A model generated the notes under the pieces. The model saw nothing but the letters and a program-made list of their open reading frames with translations, searched no databases and was not told the DNA's origin. Source: Vibrio sinensis (GTDB lineage: Bacteria > Pseudomonadota > Gammaproteobacteria > Enterobacterales > Vibrionaceae). From it: a DNA stretch of 64,000 nt. Shown here piece after piece: positions 9,756 to 16,711 of the stretch (the first letter of the stretch is position 1; every line of letters begins with the position of its first letter). The DNA lies in the NCBI RefSeq assembly GCF_003605645.1, contig NZ_QVMU01000024.1, positions 1 through 64,000 of the forward strand, read 5' to 3'. The translations under genes were made by a program, and so were the position numbers.

Positions 9756-9929
9756 ATGCGTTGTCCTACTTGTGAAAAACATATTGGTTGGGATTGGCTC
9801 GAAGATGAGTGTATTGAACCCAATGAAGAATTTGAGTGTCCTCATTGCAATGAAACTTTGCGTTATGAGATTGATGAAGGCACGTATCTTGGTGCGCAGC
9901 ATATAACGATTGAAGTGGTGGATGATTAA
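9756..9929 (+). CDS. Small zinc-ribbon protein
   Basis: A 57-residue protein with two CxxC pairs, CPTC near the N-terminus and CPHC near residue 28, spaced as in a zinc ribbon; the rest is acidic. I choose ATG 9756 because AAGGAG (9743-9748) lies 7 nt before it; reading from the upstream TTG/ATG at 9732-9737 would put this site inside the gene. It follows the metallopeptidase by 44 nt and is the last gene of the defence operon. Such small ribbons often mediate nucleic-acid or protein contacts; no function can be assigned. Confidence 0.7.
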   Translation: MRCPTCEKHIGWDWLEDECIEPNEEFECPHCNETLRYEIDEGTYLGAQHITIEVVDD

Positions 9930-10151
9930 AGGGTTGTTGTTAACTTACCTTTAATTGATTTTACTCAAAAGCAATGAATAATCATTCGCTGTCTGAATAG
10001 CTTTCACCGGAATTCAAGCCACAATTATTGGCAGTAGATATTTCACCCTAGCCAATAATTGTCCAAAAGTTTGCTAGAGATTGAACAAACTTTGTCATTT
10101 CCACAGTGCTTCTGGTAACAATGCACCTTAAAAATGATCAAACTTTAACTT

Positions 10152-10331
10152 TTGCATCCTGTCGCTGATATTGAACTAGCAAGGGAGTATTACGTCAGGT
10201 CTAGACGCCCAGTAATTTCAGAGAGCCCAGTAGCTATTGAGGATTTGGCTGACAATAATCCAATCCAGAACCAAGAAACTAAAGAAGACTTGCTAACCGA
10301 AAAAAACAAGCGCAAGGTAATATTGGATTGA
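10152..10331 (+). CDS. Possible small ORF or gene remnant in the pre-parA gap
   Basis: A 59-codon reading frame beginning with TTG, charged and with coding-like composition (it contains SRRPVISESPVAIEDLADNN). No convincing ribosome binding site precedes it, and it may be the 3' remnant of a lost gene. A 10-bp inverted repeat, GCATCCTGTC (10154-10163) and GACAGGATGC (10332-10341), brackets it almost exactly, and a terminator follows at 10390. The rest of the 9930-10545 gap holds only the terminator, promoter and palindrome listed separately. Confidence 0.3.
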   Translation: MHPVADIELAREYYVRSRRPVISESPVAIEDLADNNPIQNQETKEDLLTEKNKRKVILD

Positions 10332-10389
10332 GACAGGATGCACATTGTTCTGTCGATACAGTTCACCTAAACATTGATGATTTTTCTCG

Positions 10390-10412
10390 CGGCCCTTTGA
10401 GGCCGTTTTTTT
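10390..10412 (+). terminator. Intrinsic terminator upstream of parA
   Basis: CGGCC and GGCCG form a stem with a 6-nt loop, followed by seven T residues. It would stop transcription entering from the defence side and isolates the parAB promoter. Confidence 0.8.
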
Positions 10413-10447
10413 ATCTGTAATTGTTATGTTAGTACCACGATATGACA

Positions 10448-10476
10448 TTGCAGTATCATAAAGTGAGTGTTAGAAT
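10448..10476 (+). promoter_or_regulatory. Promoter of parAB
   Basis: TTGCAG (10448-10453) and TAGAAT (10471-10476) are separated by exactly 17 nt, a good sigma-70 promoter. The transcription start would fall in the palindrome that follows directly, which suggests autoregulation. Confidence 0.7.
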
Positions 10477-10492
10477 CTTTCACATGTGAAAG
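10477..10492. promoter_or_regulatory. CTTTCACATGTGAAAG palindrome, copy 1 (parS/operator candidate)
   Basis: A perfect 16-bp palindrome directly after the -10 of the parAB promoter. Two more copies lie at 34445 and 56741. It resembles the chromosomal parS core TTTCACGTGAAA and the Vibrio chromosome II parS pattern TTTACANTGTAAA, so binding by the ParB encoded just downstream is the leading hypothesis. Confidence 0.65.
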
Positions 10493-10545
10493 TGGCGATG
10501 TTTCGTCACTAGGAATCTCATTTGCAATCGGAGAGCGAGGTAAAC

Positions 10546-11328
10546 ATGGCAAAAGCTATCGCCTATGCCAATCAGAAGGGAGGCGTGGGTAAAAGTACTA
10601 TCTGTATCCAGCAAGCCTTCGATTTGGCAGAAAAAAAGAAAAAAGTCCTGGTACTGGATTTCGATGGTCAGGGTAATACATCTTCACGTTTGGCTCCTCG
10701 TGTGGAGTTGGAAGATGGCAGCTACGAGCCAGTATATAGCGGTACTAAAGTAGCTGAATTGTTCCTTGATAACTGCTCAAGCATTCAAGTAACGGAGTGT
10801 CCATGTGGTGTTGATTTGATTTACACGCCCAAAAACGATCCGGATTTGTTTGAGATGGAGGCAGTGCCATTGGAACAAGCAATGAACCCAGCTCGACACT
10901 TAAAAGAACTAATCAAAGACTATGATTACGTGTTGATTGATTGCCCACCGAGTCTTGGCCGTAAGCTGGTTGCTGCACTGATGATTGCGACGCATATTGT
11001 ATGTCCTGTAAAACTATCTGGCTTTGCGGTTGATGGTGTAGAGGGCTTGCTGACGACCATTATCGGTGTTCAGCAACAGCACAATCAAAACTTAGAAATC
11101 CTGGGCATTGTCATCAATGATATGGATCGTTCAGTGAACCACAACAAATCGTTTACTGAGCTGAAAAAAGCTATCCCAGAGTTGATCTTTAGTAACATTA
11201 TTCAACACCGTCCACCGCTTGATTCTGCAACTACAGATGGAGTTCCAGTATGGTCTCTTCGCTATGGTCATGTAGCAGCAAAAGAAGTGCGAGCGGTGCT
11301 GGACGAGATTGTAGAGAAGGTAGGTTAA
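10546..11328 (+). CDS. parA: ParA partition ATPase
   Basis: A 260-residue deviant-Walker ATPase that segregates low-copy replicons by binding nucleoid DNA in its ATP form and being released by ParB. KGGVGKST (residues 11-18) is the deviant Walker A with the signature lysine, VLVLDFDGQGN the switch region and VLIDCPPSLG the Walker B region. The start at ATG 10546 follows GCGAGG by 5 nt; a TTG 24 nt upstream in frame is less likely. There is no long N-terminal DNA-binding domain, so it is a short type I-like ParA and repression is probably done by ParB or the HTH gene. It is followed after one nucleotide by parB. Confidence 0.92.
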   Translation: MAKAIAYANQKGGVGKSTICIQQAFDLAEKKKKVLVLDFDGQGNTSSRLAPRVELEDGSYEPVYSGTKVAELFLDNCSSIQVTECPCGVDLIYTPKNDPDLFEMEAVPLEQAMNPARHLKELIKDYDYVLIDCPPSLGRKLVAALMIATHIVCPVKLSGFAVDGVEGLLTTIIGVQQQHNQNLEILGIVINDMDRSVNHNKSFTELKKAIPELIFSNIIQHRPPLDSATTDGVPVWSLRYGHVAAKEVRAVLDEIVEKVG

Positions 11329-11329
11329 G

Positions 11330-12520
11330 ATGAAACTAAATAACCTAAAAAACCTCAACCAGTTAGCTCAAGCCGCCCAAAAAAAGCAGCCAGATGGTAA
11401 GGTAATTCTGACGGTTCCTGTTGATGAAGTTATTTCAAAAGAACAGGTTCGTAAACGGTTCCGTAATATCGAGGAACTGGGTGATTCAATTTTGGAAGAA
11501 GGCCAGCAATCCGCGATTGTGGTCTACCCGAAAAATGAAGACGGCAAATATGTCATTCAAAAAGGCGAACGTCGCTGGAGAGCATGTAAAGCCAAAGATA
11601 TTCCAACAATTGACATCGTTGTTAACGAAAAAGAACAAACGGACTTGGACGAAACAGCGGGAGAATTGATAGAGAATATTCAGCGCGATGATTTGGCTGC
11701 ACTTGAAATTGCTAATGCTTTACAAGTATTCATTGATAATGGGTGGCAGCAAAAAGACGTTGCAAAACGTATCGGTAAGAACACAATTTTTGTTTCAACG
11801 CACCTTTCATTATTAAAAATGCCTGACTGCGTTCGAGAATTATACGATAATGACATTACAGCTGATACGGAAACACTCAATAACTTACGTTTGCTATTCG
11901 AACTGAATGAAGAGCGATGCCGGGCTGTCTGTGCCGTTGCTATGAGTGATGGCATGACACGTAAGCAAAGTCGTGAGTTGTTGAATGATGCAAAACGTAT
12001 CAAGAATGGTGATGAACCAACTTCAAATGAAGATGGTGCAGTAACCAATAACTCTGAGCAGGATAATAATTCGAATTCTGACTCAGAATTGGGTGAAGAG
12101 AAGGGTGGCAACTTTACACAAAGTGATGTGGAAAGTTCTGATGATACAACGGGCGATAATGTTGTTCATCAAGCTACGGGAGAGGAATTTACTTCTGATG
12201 ATGCTTCATCTCAAGGCGATACAAACGCGCCGGGTGATAAGCAGGTTGATGAAAGTGATGATGCAACCGATGATGCCGAAGAAGAAGGCATTGAACCTCC
12301 TCTTGCAAAAGGTAAAGACTGGAAAGGGGCTGACCCACGTAAGTTAGTCATCACCGTGAATATTATCGGTGAGAGTGAAAATAAGCGTGGTGTACTGATG
12401 ACAGATCGTATTGCTACTGAACCAAATGTGGTTTGGGTTAAGACTCTTGTTGGTGAGAAAAAGGAAGTAAAGCCAATAAAAGTAGCGGTGACTGACATCG
12501 AGCTCGTAAGCGTTGAGTAA
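11330..12520 (+). CDS. parB: ParB centromere-binding protein
   Basis: A 396-residue ParB-family protein. The N-terminal ParB/Spo0J domain is seen from about residue 28 (VPVDEVISKEQVRKRF, then GERRWRACKA, the CTP-binding box region), followed by a helix-turn-helix (WQQKDVAKRIGKNTIFVSTH, about residues 138-157). A long acidic, serine/asparagine-rich linker (about residues 225-320) leads to a compact C-terminal domain that is probably the dimer interface. It is cotranscribed with parA. The nearby CTTTCACATGTGAAAG palindromes are candidate binding sites. Some plasmid ParB-like proteins are nucleases, but the HTH and operon context favour partition. Confidence 0.9.
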   Translation: MKLNNLKNLNQLAQAAQKKQPDGKVILTVPVDEVISKEQVRKRFRNIEELGDSILEEGQQSAIVVYPKNEDGKYVIQKGERRWRACKAKDIPTIDIVVNEKEQTDLDETAGELIENIQRDDLAALEIANALQVFIDNGWQQKDVAKRIGKNTIFVSTHLSLLKMPDCVRELYDNDITADTETLNNLRLLFELNEERCRAVCAVAMSDGMTRKQSRELLNDAKRIKNGDEPTSNEDGAVTNNSEQDNNSNSDSELGEEKGGNFTQSDVESSDDTTGDNVVHQATGEEFTSDDASSQGDTNAPGDKQVDESDDATDDAEEEGIEPPLAKGKDWKGADPRKLVITVNIIGESENKRGVLMTDRIATEPNVVWVKTLVGEKKEVKPIKVAVTDIELVSVE

Positions 12521-12532
12521 GGTAAGTATGGA

Positions 12533-12805
12533 ATGAAGTTATCTCAGGATATGAGTCGCAAGTTTGAACTGGTAAATGCGCTGTCTAAGTTAGATAAGCC
12601 CAGCTTGCACGATCTCCATTCAGAGACCAAGATTCCTGAGTCCACTATTAAACGCCAACTGGCGATGCTTCGTGATGAGTTTGATATGAAAATTATATTC
12701 ATCCGTGAATCGAGGGGAGAGCGAGGAGCTACAGGCTACTATATGATAACGGACTGGGGTATTTTGGACCGTGAGAAGTTCATCTTGCGGCACGGAAAGC
12801 TCTGA
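12533..12805 (+). CDS. Small winged-helix DNA-binding protein
   Basis: A 90-residue protein with a winged-helix pattern: PSLHDLHSETKIPESTIKRQ reads as helix-turn-helix, and RESRGERGATGYYMITDWG as the wing. It starts 12 nt after parB and ends before an intrinsic terminator, making parA-parB-this gene one operon. It may act as a regulator or an extra partition factor. I do not recognise a named family beyond the fold. Confidence 0.65.
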   Translation: MKLSQDMSRKFELVNALSKLDKPSLHDLHSETKIPESTIKRQLAMLRDEFDMKIIFIRESRGERGATGYYMITDWGILDREKFILRHGKL

Positions 12806-12827
12806 TTGTAATATCCAACCTCAAATT

Positions 12828-12856
12828 AGCCCTGGCATTGCGCCGGGGCTTTTTTA
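12828..12856 (+). terminator. Intrinsic terminator of the parAB operon
   Basis: AGCCCTGGC and GCCGGGGCT form a 9-bp stem (one T-G pair) with a 5-nt loop, followed by TTTTTT. Confidence 0.85.
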
Positions 12857-12945
12857 TGCCTGTAGACTTTTAAAATTTTATAAGCATTATAAAGTGATGC
12901 TGTAATATTGAGGAGGTAGCTCCTTTAGTTTTTTGGAGGTCTCAA

Positions 12946-13221
12946 ATGAAAGTTCTTCATCTCCCTGTGAAAGCTCTGTATTTCAGACAAATGCAAACCG
13001 GGGAAAAGAAGTATGAATATCGTCTTCAAACGGATTACTGGCGGAAACGTCTGGAGGGTCGCGAGTATGATGAGGTGCATATCAAGCTTGGCTATCCAAA
13101 ATCTGGGGATACCGAGAAGATTTTAGTTCGACCGTGGAAAGGTTTTGAGGAGATGGTTATTACTCACCCTCATTTTGGTGATGCTCCCGTTAGCGTGTTC
13201 GCAATCAAGGTCAATGAGTAA
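12946..13221 (+). CDS. ASCH/PUA-like small protein
   Basis: A 91-residue protein resembling the ASCH (PUA-like) fold found in phages and plasmids: the opening MKVLHLPVKALYFRQMQTGE, then KYEYRL and YWRKRLEGREYDEVHIKLGYP match the typical pattern of substrate loop and basic strand. ASCH proteins bind RNA or modified nucleosides. A strong ribosome binding site (TTTTGGAGG) precedes the ATG. It stands alone after the par operon terminator. Fold assignment is reasonable; function is not known. Confidence 0.65.
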   Translation: MKVLHLPVKALYFRQMQTGEKKYEYRLQTDYWRKRLEGREYDEVHIKLGYPKSGDTEKILVRPWKGFEEMVITHPHFGDAPVSVFAIKVNE

Positions 13222-13238
13222 TAGGAGATGTACTGATA

Positions 13239-13541
13239 ATGGATTCAGAATTGAAGCAAGAAAGCAAATTTTACCGGGACTTTGAAGATAAGTTGCTACA
13301 CGTTATAGCAAAAGCCCATGTGATAAACCTGAGCTGTATGAGCAAAGGTGAAGCAATGCGACTGGTTGCTCATTTAGAAAACCTAAACCCTGAAAAATAT
13401 CCAGAATTTTATGGGGTTAGCAAGTCGCTAATAAACGTTACGAGTTCAAATCTGATTGTTACATTGAACAACACTATTCAAAAAATGAGTTCAAGTCTGT
13501 CTGCGCGATTGGCTTTGATCAATCCTGAAAATACCCGCTAG
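13239..13541 (+). CDS. Hypothetical protein, 100 residues
   Basis: A largely helical, soluble protein with no recognised motif. It begins 17 nt after the ASCH-like gene, with AGGAG 11 nt before its ATG, so the two are probably cotranscribed. Composition and spacing support a real gene, but no function can be assigned. Confidence 0.6.
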   Translation: MDSELKQESKFYRDFEDKLLHVIAKAHVINLSCMSKGEAMRLVAHLENLNPEKYPEFYGVSKSLINVTSSNLIVTLNNTIQKMSSSLSARLALINPENTR

Positions 13542-13634
13542 TTTGTACAGAAAAGGGCAATTACTCCCATTGGTATATAGCGTAGGTAGGGGCATGATTG
13601 CCCTTGTATCTAAAAAAGTAGCGAGGCTCCGATA

Positions 13635-13724
13635 ATGAATGAGCAAAAGAACCGGGCATTCTGTGAGCAGATGGCTGCGGCAACGGTAGAGCTTGGGACA
13701 CAAGAGGCACTCTTGTATGGCTAG
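13635..13724 (+). CDS. Possible 29-residue peptide
   Basis: ATG 13635 follows GAGG (13622-13625) and opens a 29-codon frame rich in Ala, Glu and Gln. Its end overlaps the next small frame by 8 nt, a layout suggesting coupled translation. Evidence is limited to the ribosome binding site and spacing. Confidence 0.4.
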   Translation: MNEQKNRAFCEQMAAATVELGTQEALLYG

Positions 13725-13827
13725 GTACATGATAGCCATCGCACACGATCAGGGAATCTCATTACAGTTTGAGTGCGATCTTGGTTCTTTAGAAGTCCAA
13801 CCAAATGAAATACTGATAAAACACTAA
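13717..13827 (+). CDS. Possible 36-residue peptide
   Basis: A 36-codon frame (starting MARYMIAIAHDQG) overlapping the end of the preceding small frame and ending 18 nt before the next gene. GAGG lies upstream at a usable distance. It fills the gap between two real genes and is probably translated, but nothing indicates its role. Confidence 0.4.
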   Translation: MARYMIAIAHDQGISLQFECDLGSLEVQPNEILIKH

Positions 13828-13845
13828 AAATTACAGGAGTTGGCT

Positions 13846-14277
13846 ATGAGCAATGCACTGAGAGTTATTACAAAACAACTTTCAAAAGAGTCTGATCCCG
13901 CGTTCTTAGAGTTTACAGCTCGGATAGTTGAATCTATTGAATTGGTTTTAGGTTATGAACCAACAGTTGAGAAAGTACGCGACTTGTTGGGAAACAAGAA
14001 AAAAACCGTAGCCTTGTTGAATTCTAGTCACAATGAGTCCGTTGTTAAGTTAGCTCTGGAGATCTCACAGTACGACGATAGCCACTACGACACATTACTT
14101 TCGGCAGGTATGTCTGCTTTAAACCGATACTTGTCAAAGAATAGCGGTTCTGTTTCTGGTTGTATGTTCATGCCTGGAGATATCACTGCGAAAGAGTTGG
14201 CCGAACGATTTAACGGAGAATGGATGTTCTTTAGCGATGATAAGAAGCTTTCACTTACTACAGGAGAAATGTCGTGA
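13846..14277 (+). CDS. Hypothetical protein, 143 residues
   Basis: A soluble, helical protein with no recognised domain. The start at ATG 13846 follows AGGAG by 6 nt; the TTG 6 nt earlier is inside the spacer. Its 3' end overlaps the GTG of the next gene by 4 nt, so it heads a tightly packed operon of small genes running to about 18.1 kb, which an insertion sequence interrupts. Confidence 0.6.
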   Translation: MSNALRVITKQLSKESDPAFLEFTARIVESIELVLGYEPTVEKVRDLLGNKKKTVALLNSSHNESVVKLALEISQYDDSHYDTLLSAGMSALNRYLSKNSGSVSGCMFMPGDITAKELAERFNGEWMFFSDDKKLSLTTGEMS

Positions 14278-14519
14278 CGGAACAAAACGAAATGGTGGCA
14301 TTAGATGGCTATAAATTGCATTCCAAAGTAAAGCGCTTTTTTATTTACGTGTTTATAGCTATGGCTGCCCTGAACTTTATTCAGTTGATTACCAATTTTT
14401 ACTTACCAGAAAAGCTCTTAATTATCGCAAATGGATTCGCATTAATTTGTGCTGTTTTGAGCGTTATTGATAAGGCCCACTTGTGGGAAAAAACAAGCAG
14501 TGATGGGGAAGGCCAGTGA
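14274..14519 (+). CDS. Small membrane protein, 81 residues
   Basis: Starts with GTG overlapping the stop of the gene before (GTGA). Two hydrophobic segments are visible, about residues 23-42 (FFIYVFIAMAALNFIQLI) and 48-66, so it is probably an inner-membrane protein with both ends in the cytoplasm. No family recognised. Overlaps at both ends show translational coupling with its neighbours. Confidence 0.6.
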   Translation: MTEQNEMVALDGYKLHSKVKRFFIYVFIAMAALNFIQLITNFYLPEKLLIIANGFALICAVLSVIDKAHLWEKTSSDGEGQ

Positions 14520-14872
14520 ATCGACGTAGACTGTATTTTTTGATAGCGTTCTTGGGTTCGTTGGCATTAGTCAGTGCAAAATTGAAATGGCCTGGGTTCA
14601 TTGTTGGTGGTATGAGTATTGGTTTTGCTCTTCGATGGTTTCTCATCCACCAGCCTCTCAATCAAGATTCTCGCCCGTTAGAACGAATCGTAACGATCTC
14701 TGGAATAGGGCTTTTCATGGTTTTGTCCGGTGGCCTTTTTCATCTGGGGGATAATCCTGCCTTTATCGACCTTATGTTTATGTGGGGGTGTGCATCCTCG
14801 GGAGTTGCCTTAGCTGAACTGGTTAATGTGAGAAATCCGGATCGAAGTGAGGGAACTCGAAGTGAGCACTAA
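14516..14872 (+). CDS. Small membrane protein, 118 residues
   Basis: Starts with GTG overlapping the previous stop. Three to four hydrophobic segments (from about residues 5-20, 28-45, 60-78 and 85-100) predict a polytopic inner-membrane protein. No recognised family. It is coupled to the membrane gene before it, and the two may form a complex. Confidence 0.6.
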   Translation: MNRRRLYFLIAFLGSLALVSAKLKWPGFIVGGMSIGFALRWFLIHQPLNQDSRPLERIVTISGIGLFMVLSGGLFHLGDNPAFIDLMFMWGCASSGVALAELVNVRNPDRSEGTRSEH

Positions 14873-15614
14873 GATATACAATGGGTTAATTCTGCGCAAT
14901 ACAACGTTAGAGCAGGCACTAACCAAATTATGCTCCTTGCGCTCTGGTTGCGTTGATACGGCCAAAAAAGCCATCGCAAAACTGGGAGCTAGAAAGCTTG
15001 CATTTGATGCAGATATCTCGGCAAACGTAACCATGCTCCAAAAGGATAGAAGCTGCCAAACTCTGTCAGATCTGAGAACTATGTTTATCGAGGAAAAGCA
15101 TAAAGTTTTGGTGGACGGTATTCGTAGTACGGATTGGGACTTCACTTTTAATGTCTGCTTAATTCCCTGGGGACAACATACATTAGGTTTGTACTACGTT
15201 GAAAACGATATTGGGTATCGCCAATCCTTAATCGACGTTGGATTTCAAGATTATCATTACCAAAACTCGACAGATAAACCTAACGATGTGACTGATTCAG
15301 AATGGAGACAAAGAGAACTCGCTTGGGAATCAGTGTTACCTGGTTGGACAAGACCAATAGAACGCGGTTTGTCTTACAGCGTGGTTGATTGGGATGATTA
15401 CCAGAGTGCTGTTCATAGTAAAAGTCTGATCCAAGAAAACATCCCTTCACAAAGCATTAGACGCAAGCGAGTGGCGGTAAGTTTGACAGAGCTGGAGTTG
15501 ACAGCGAGTTTTCCTACTTCATCTGCGTTTGAAATTGTTGAAAAAACCAGAGAGCTATATCCGGATAGAATTGATGACGTATTGCTCGGTGATGTAACGG
15601 TAGTACGTTTCTAA
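14862..15614 (+). CDS. Hypothetical protein, about 250 residues
   Basis: A soluble protein of unknown family. I prefer the GTG at 14862, which overlaps the previous stop, over the GTG at 14847; the two differ by five residues. The sequence is rich in Trp and Tyr in its middle (for example WGQHTLGLYYVEND), suggesting a globular domain. It ends just before a run of ten G residues that forms the next ribosome binding site. Confidence 0.6.
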   Translation: MSTKIYNGLILRNTTLEQALTKLCSLRSGCVDTAKKAIAKLGARKLAFDADISANVTMLQKDRSCQTLSDLRTMFIEEKHKVLVDGIRSTDWDFTFNVCLIPWGQHTLGLYYVENDIGYRQSLIDVGFQDYHYQNSTDKPNDVTDSEWRQRELAWESVLPGWTRPIERGLSYSVVDWDDYQSAVHSKSLIQENIPSQSIRRKRVAVSLTELELTASFPTSSAFEIVEKTRELYPDRIDDVLLGDVTVVRF

Positions 15615-15618
15615 AATA

Positions 15619-15628
15619 GGGGGGGGGG
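15619..15628 (+). repeat. Ten-G homopolymer in a ribosome binding site
   Basis: Ten consecutive G residues followed by AG lie 4 nt before the ATG at 15633. G tracts of this length slip during replication, so the spacing of the Shine-Dalgarno sequence could vary between cells. Confidence 0.6.
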
Positions 15629-15632
15629 AGTA

Positions 15633-15926
15633 ATGCTGGATTTTTTCTTTATAGGCCCATTAGTCATTGGTTTGGTTTGTTGGTTTAAAGCCCCAAATGA
15701 GGAATGGGAGTCACTCGCTAAAGATTTTTCAAAGCGCTGGGCGTTAAGCCTTATAGCTATGATCGCTGCTGCCGCGTTGGGAGGAATAACGATGCCAAAT
15801 GGACCAGAAAGTAGTGAGTCAGCATGGCTCATATTTGTTGGAATCATTTGGTTTGTATGCATTGTTACGATGCTTTGGGTTGCCCTAACCACACTAATGC
15901 AAGCGATTAAATTGAAGAAACAATAA
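15633..15926 (+). CDS. Small membrane protein, 97 residues
   Basis: Three hydrophobic stretches (residues 1-16, 36-52 and 62-86) indicate an inner-membrane protein. No family recognised. Its ribosome binding site is embedded in a poly-G tract, which is unusual and could make translation variable. It continues the operon of small genes. Confidence 0.6.
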   Translation: MLDFFFIGPLVIGLVCWFKAPNEEWESLAKDFSKRWALSLIAMIAAAALGGITMPNGPESSESAWLIFVGIIWFVCIVTMLWVALTTLMQAIKLKKQ

Positions 15927-15939
15927 TAAGGAACCGAGT

Positions 15940-16143
15940 ATGGCTCACGTAGATCAATATATTGAAGATTGGTTAATGGTGTTCAGAGCTGCGGGTATAA
16001 GCGATGAAGTTGCCCAGGAGGAATTTGGCTTGTGGTGTGAAGGGCTCGATGGCGAAATTAGCAATGAGTACACCCAAAACGCACTATCTGTCATCAACGC
16101 AGCTGAACAGGCAATTGAAGAACTACAAGGAATTGCTGGGTGA
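15940..16143 (+). CDS. Hypothetical protein, 67 residues
   Basis: A short acidic soluble protein preceded by AAGGA. It overlaps the following GTG start by 4 nt. The sequence is helical, with no cysteine pairs or known motif. The operon position supports reality; function unknown. Confidence 0.55.
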   Translation: MAHVDQYIEDWLMVFRAAGISDEVAQEEFGLWCEGLDGEISNEYTQNALSVINAAEQAIEELQGIAG

Positions 16144-16361
16144 GAAGAAAGCGTTCAAACTGGGTATCCGTAAGTCATTTAAGCGCCTATGCCGCTGATC
16201 CATCTAAATTTTGCCAGCACAGAGGACAAGCATACAACTCCGAGGCTGCAAACGCTGGATTAAAGGCTCACGCCCAAGCAGGAAGTGGTAACAGTCTTTT
16301 ACCGTGGTTAGTGATTATTGTTGTAGCCATATTGGTTGCTATTAACTGGGATTTGTTATGA
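16140..16361 (+). CDS. Membrane-anchored protein with a Cas4-like N-terminal segment
   Basis: A 73-residue protein starting with GTG. The segment VSVSHLSAYAADPSKFCQHRG, then an alanine-rich helix and AHAQAG, resembles the N-terminus of Cas4/YqaJ-like PD-(D/E)XK nucleases, which begin S-x-L-x-x-(Y/F)...C-P-x-x-F...RG. A C-terminal transmembrane helix (about residues 52-70) follows. Its stop overlaps the ATG of the next gene, which carries the catalytic part. The two may form a split nuclease. This reading is an inference from pattern and order. Confidence 0.5.
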   Translation: MRRKRSNWVSVSHLSAYAADPSKFCQHRGQAYNSEAANAGLKAHAQAGSGNSLLPWLVIIVVAILVAINWDLL

Positions 16362-16701
16362 CTGGGGAACTAGTGTTTTTGCTGGTGGCGTCAATCGGCC
16401 TATTGATGGTTATTCTCAGAGGGCTGTCCATAAAGAGGCAGTTCCATATGCCTTGGTACTGTATCGTGCTGGGGGCTGATATAGGCGGTTGGAAAAAGCC
16501 TTGGTTTATTAAACGCCGAGGAGTCTGCGGAGCCCCTGATGCAGTATTTTTTGATCCATTGCGTTTTAGATACATTGCAGGAGAATTTAAAAGCAGAGCG
16601 TTCAATGGGCGAATAACAATCCGTGAAAAGTACCAGCTCACACTTTATACCGGGTTAATTCAGCGATTCTGGCTACCTCAAGCACAGGGTGTCATAGCCT
16701 A

Positions 16702-16711
16702 TGGTTGTGGG
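16702..16711. repeat. 10-bp target duplication of the ISAs1-type element, left copy
   Basis: TGGTTGTGGG directly precedes the left end of the insertion sequence and is repeated at 17950-17959 directly after its right end. Confidence 0.9.

Noticed and set aside
10021-10090. Activator-type box near TTGTCCAAAAG
   Set aside because: Only the left half matches the 15-bp box; no GGrCA arm and no operon start at the expected distance.
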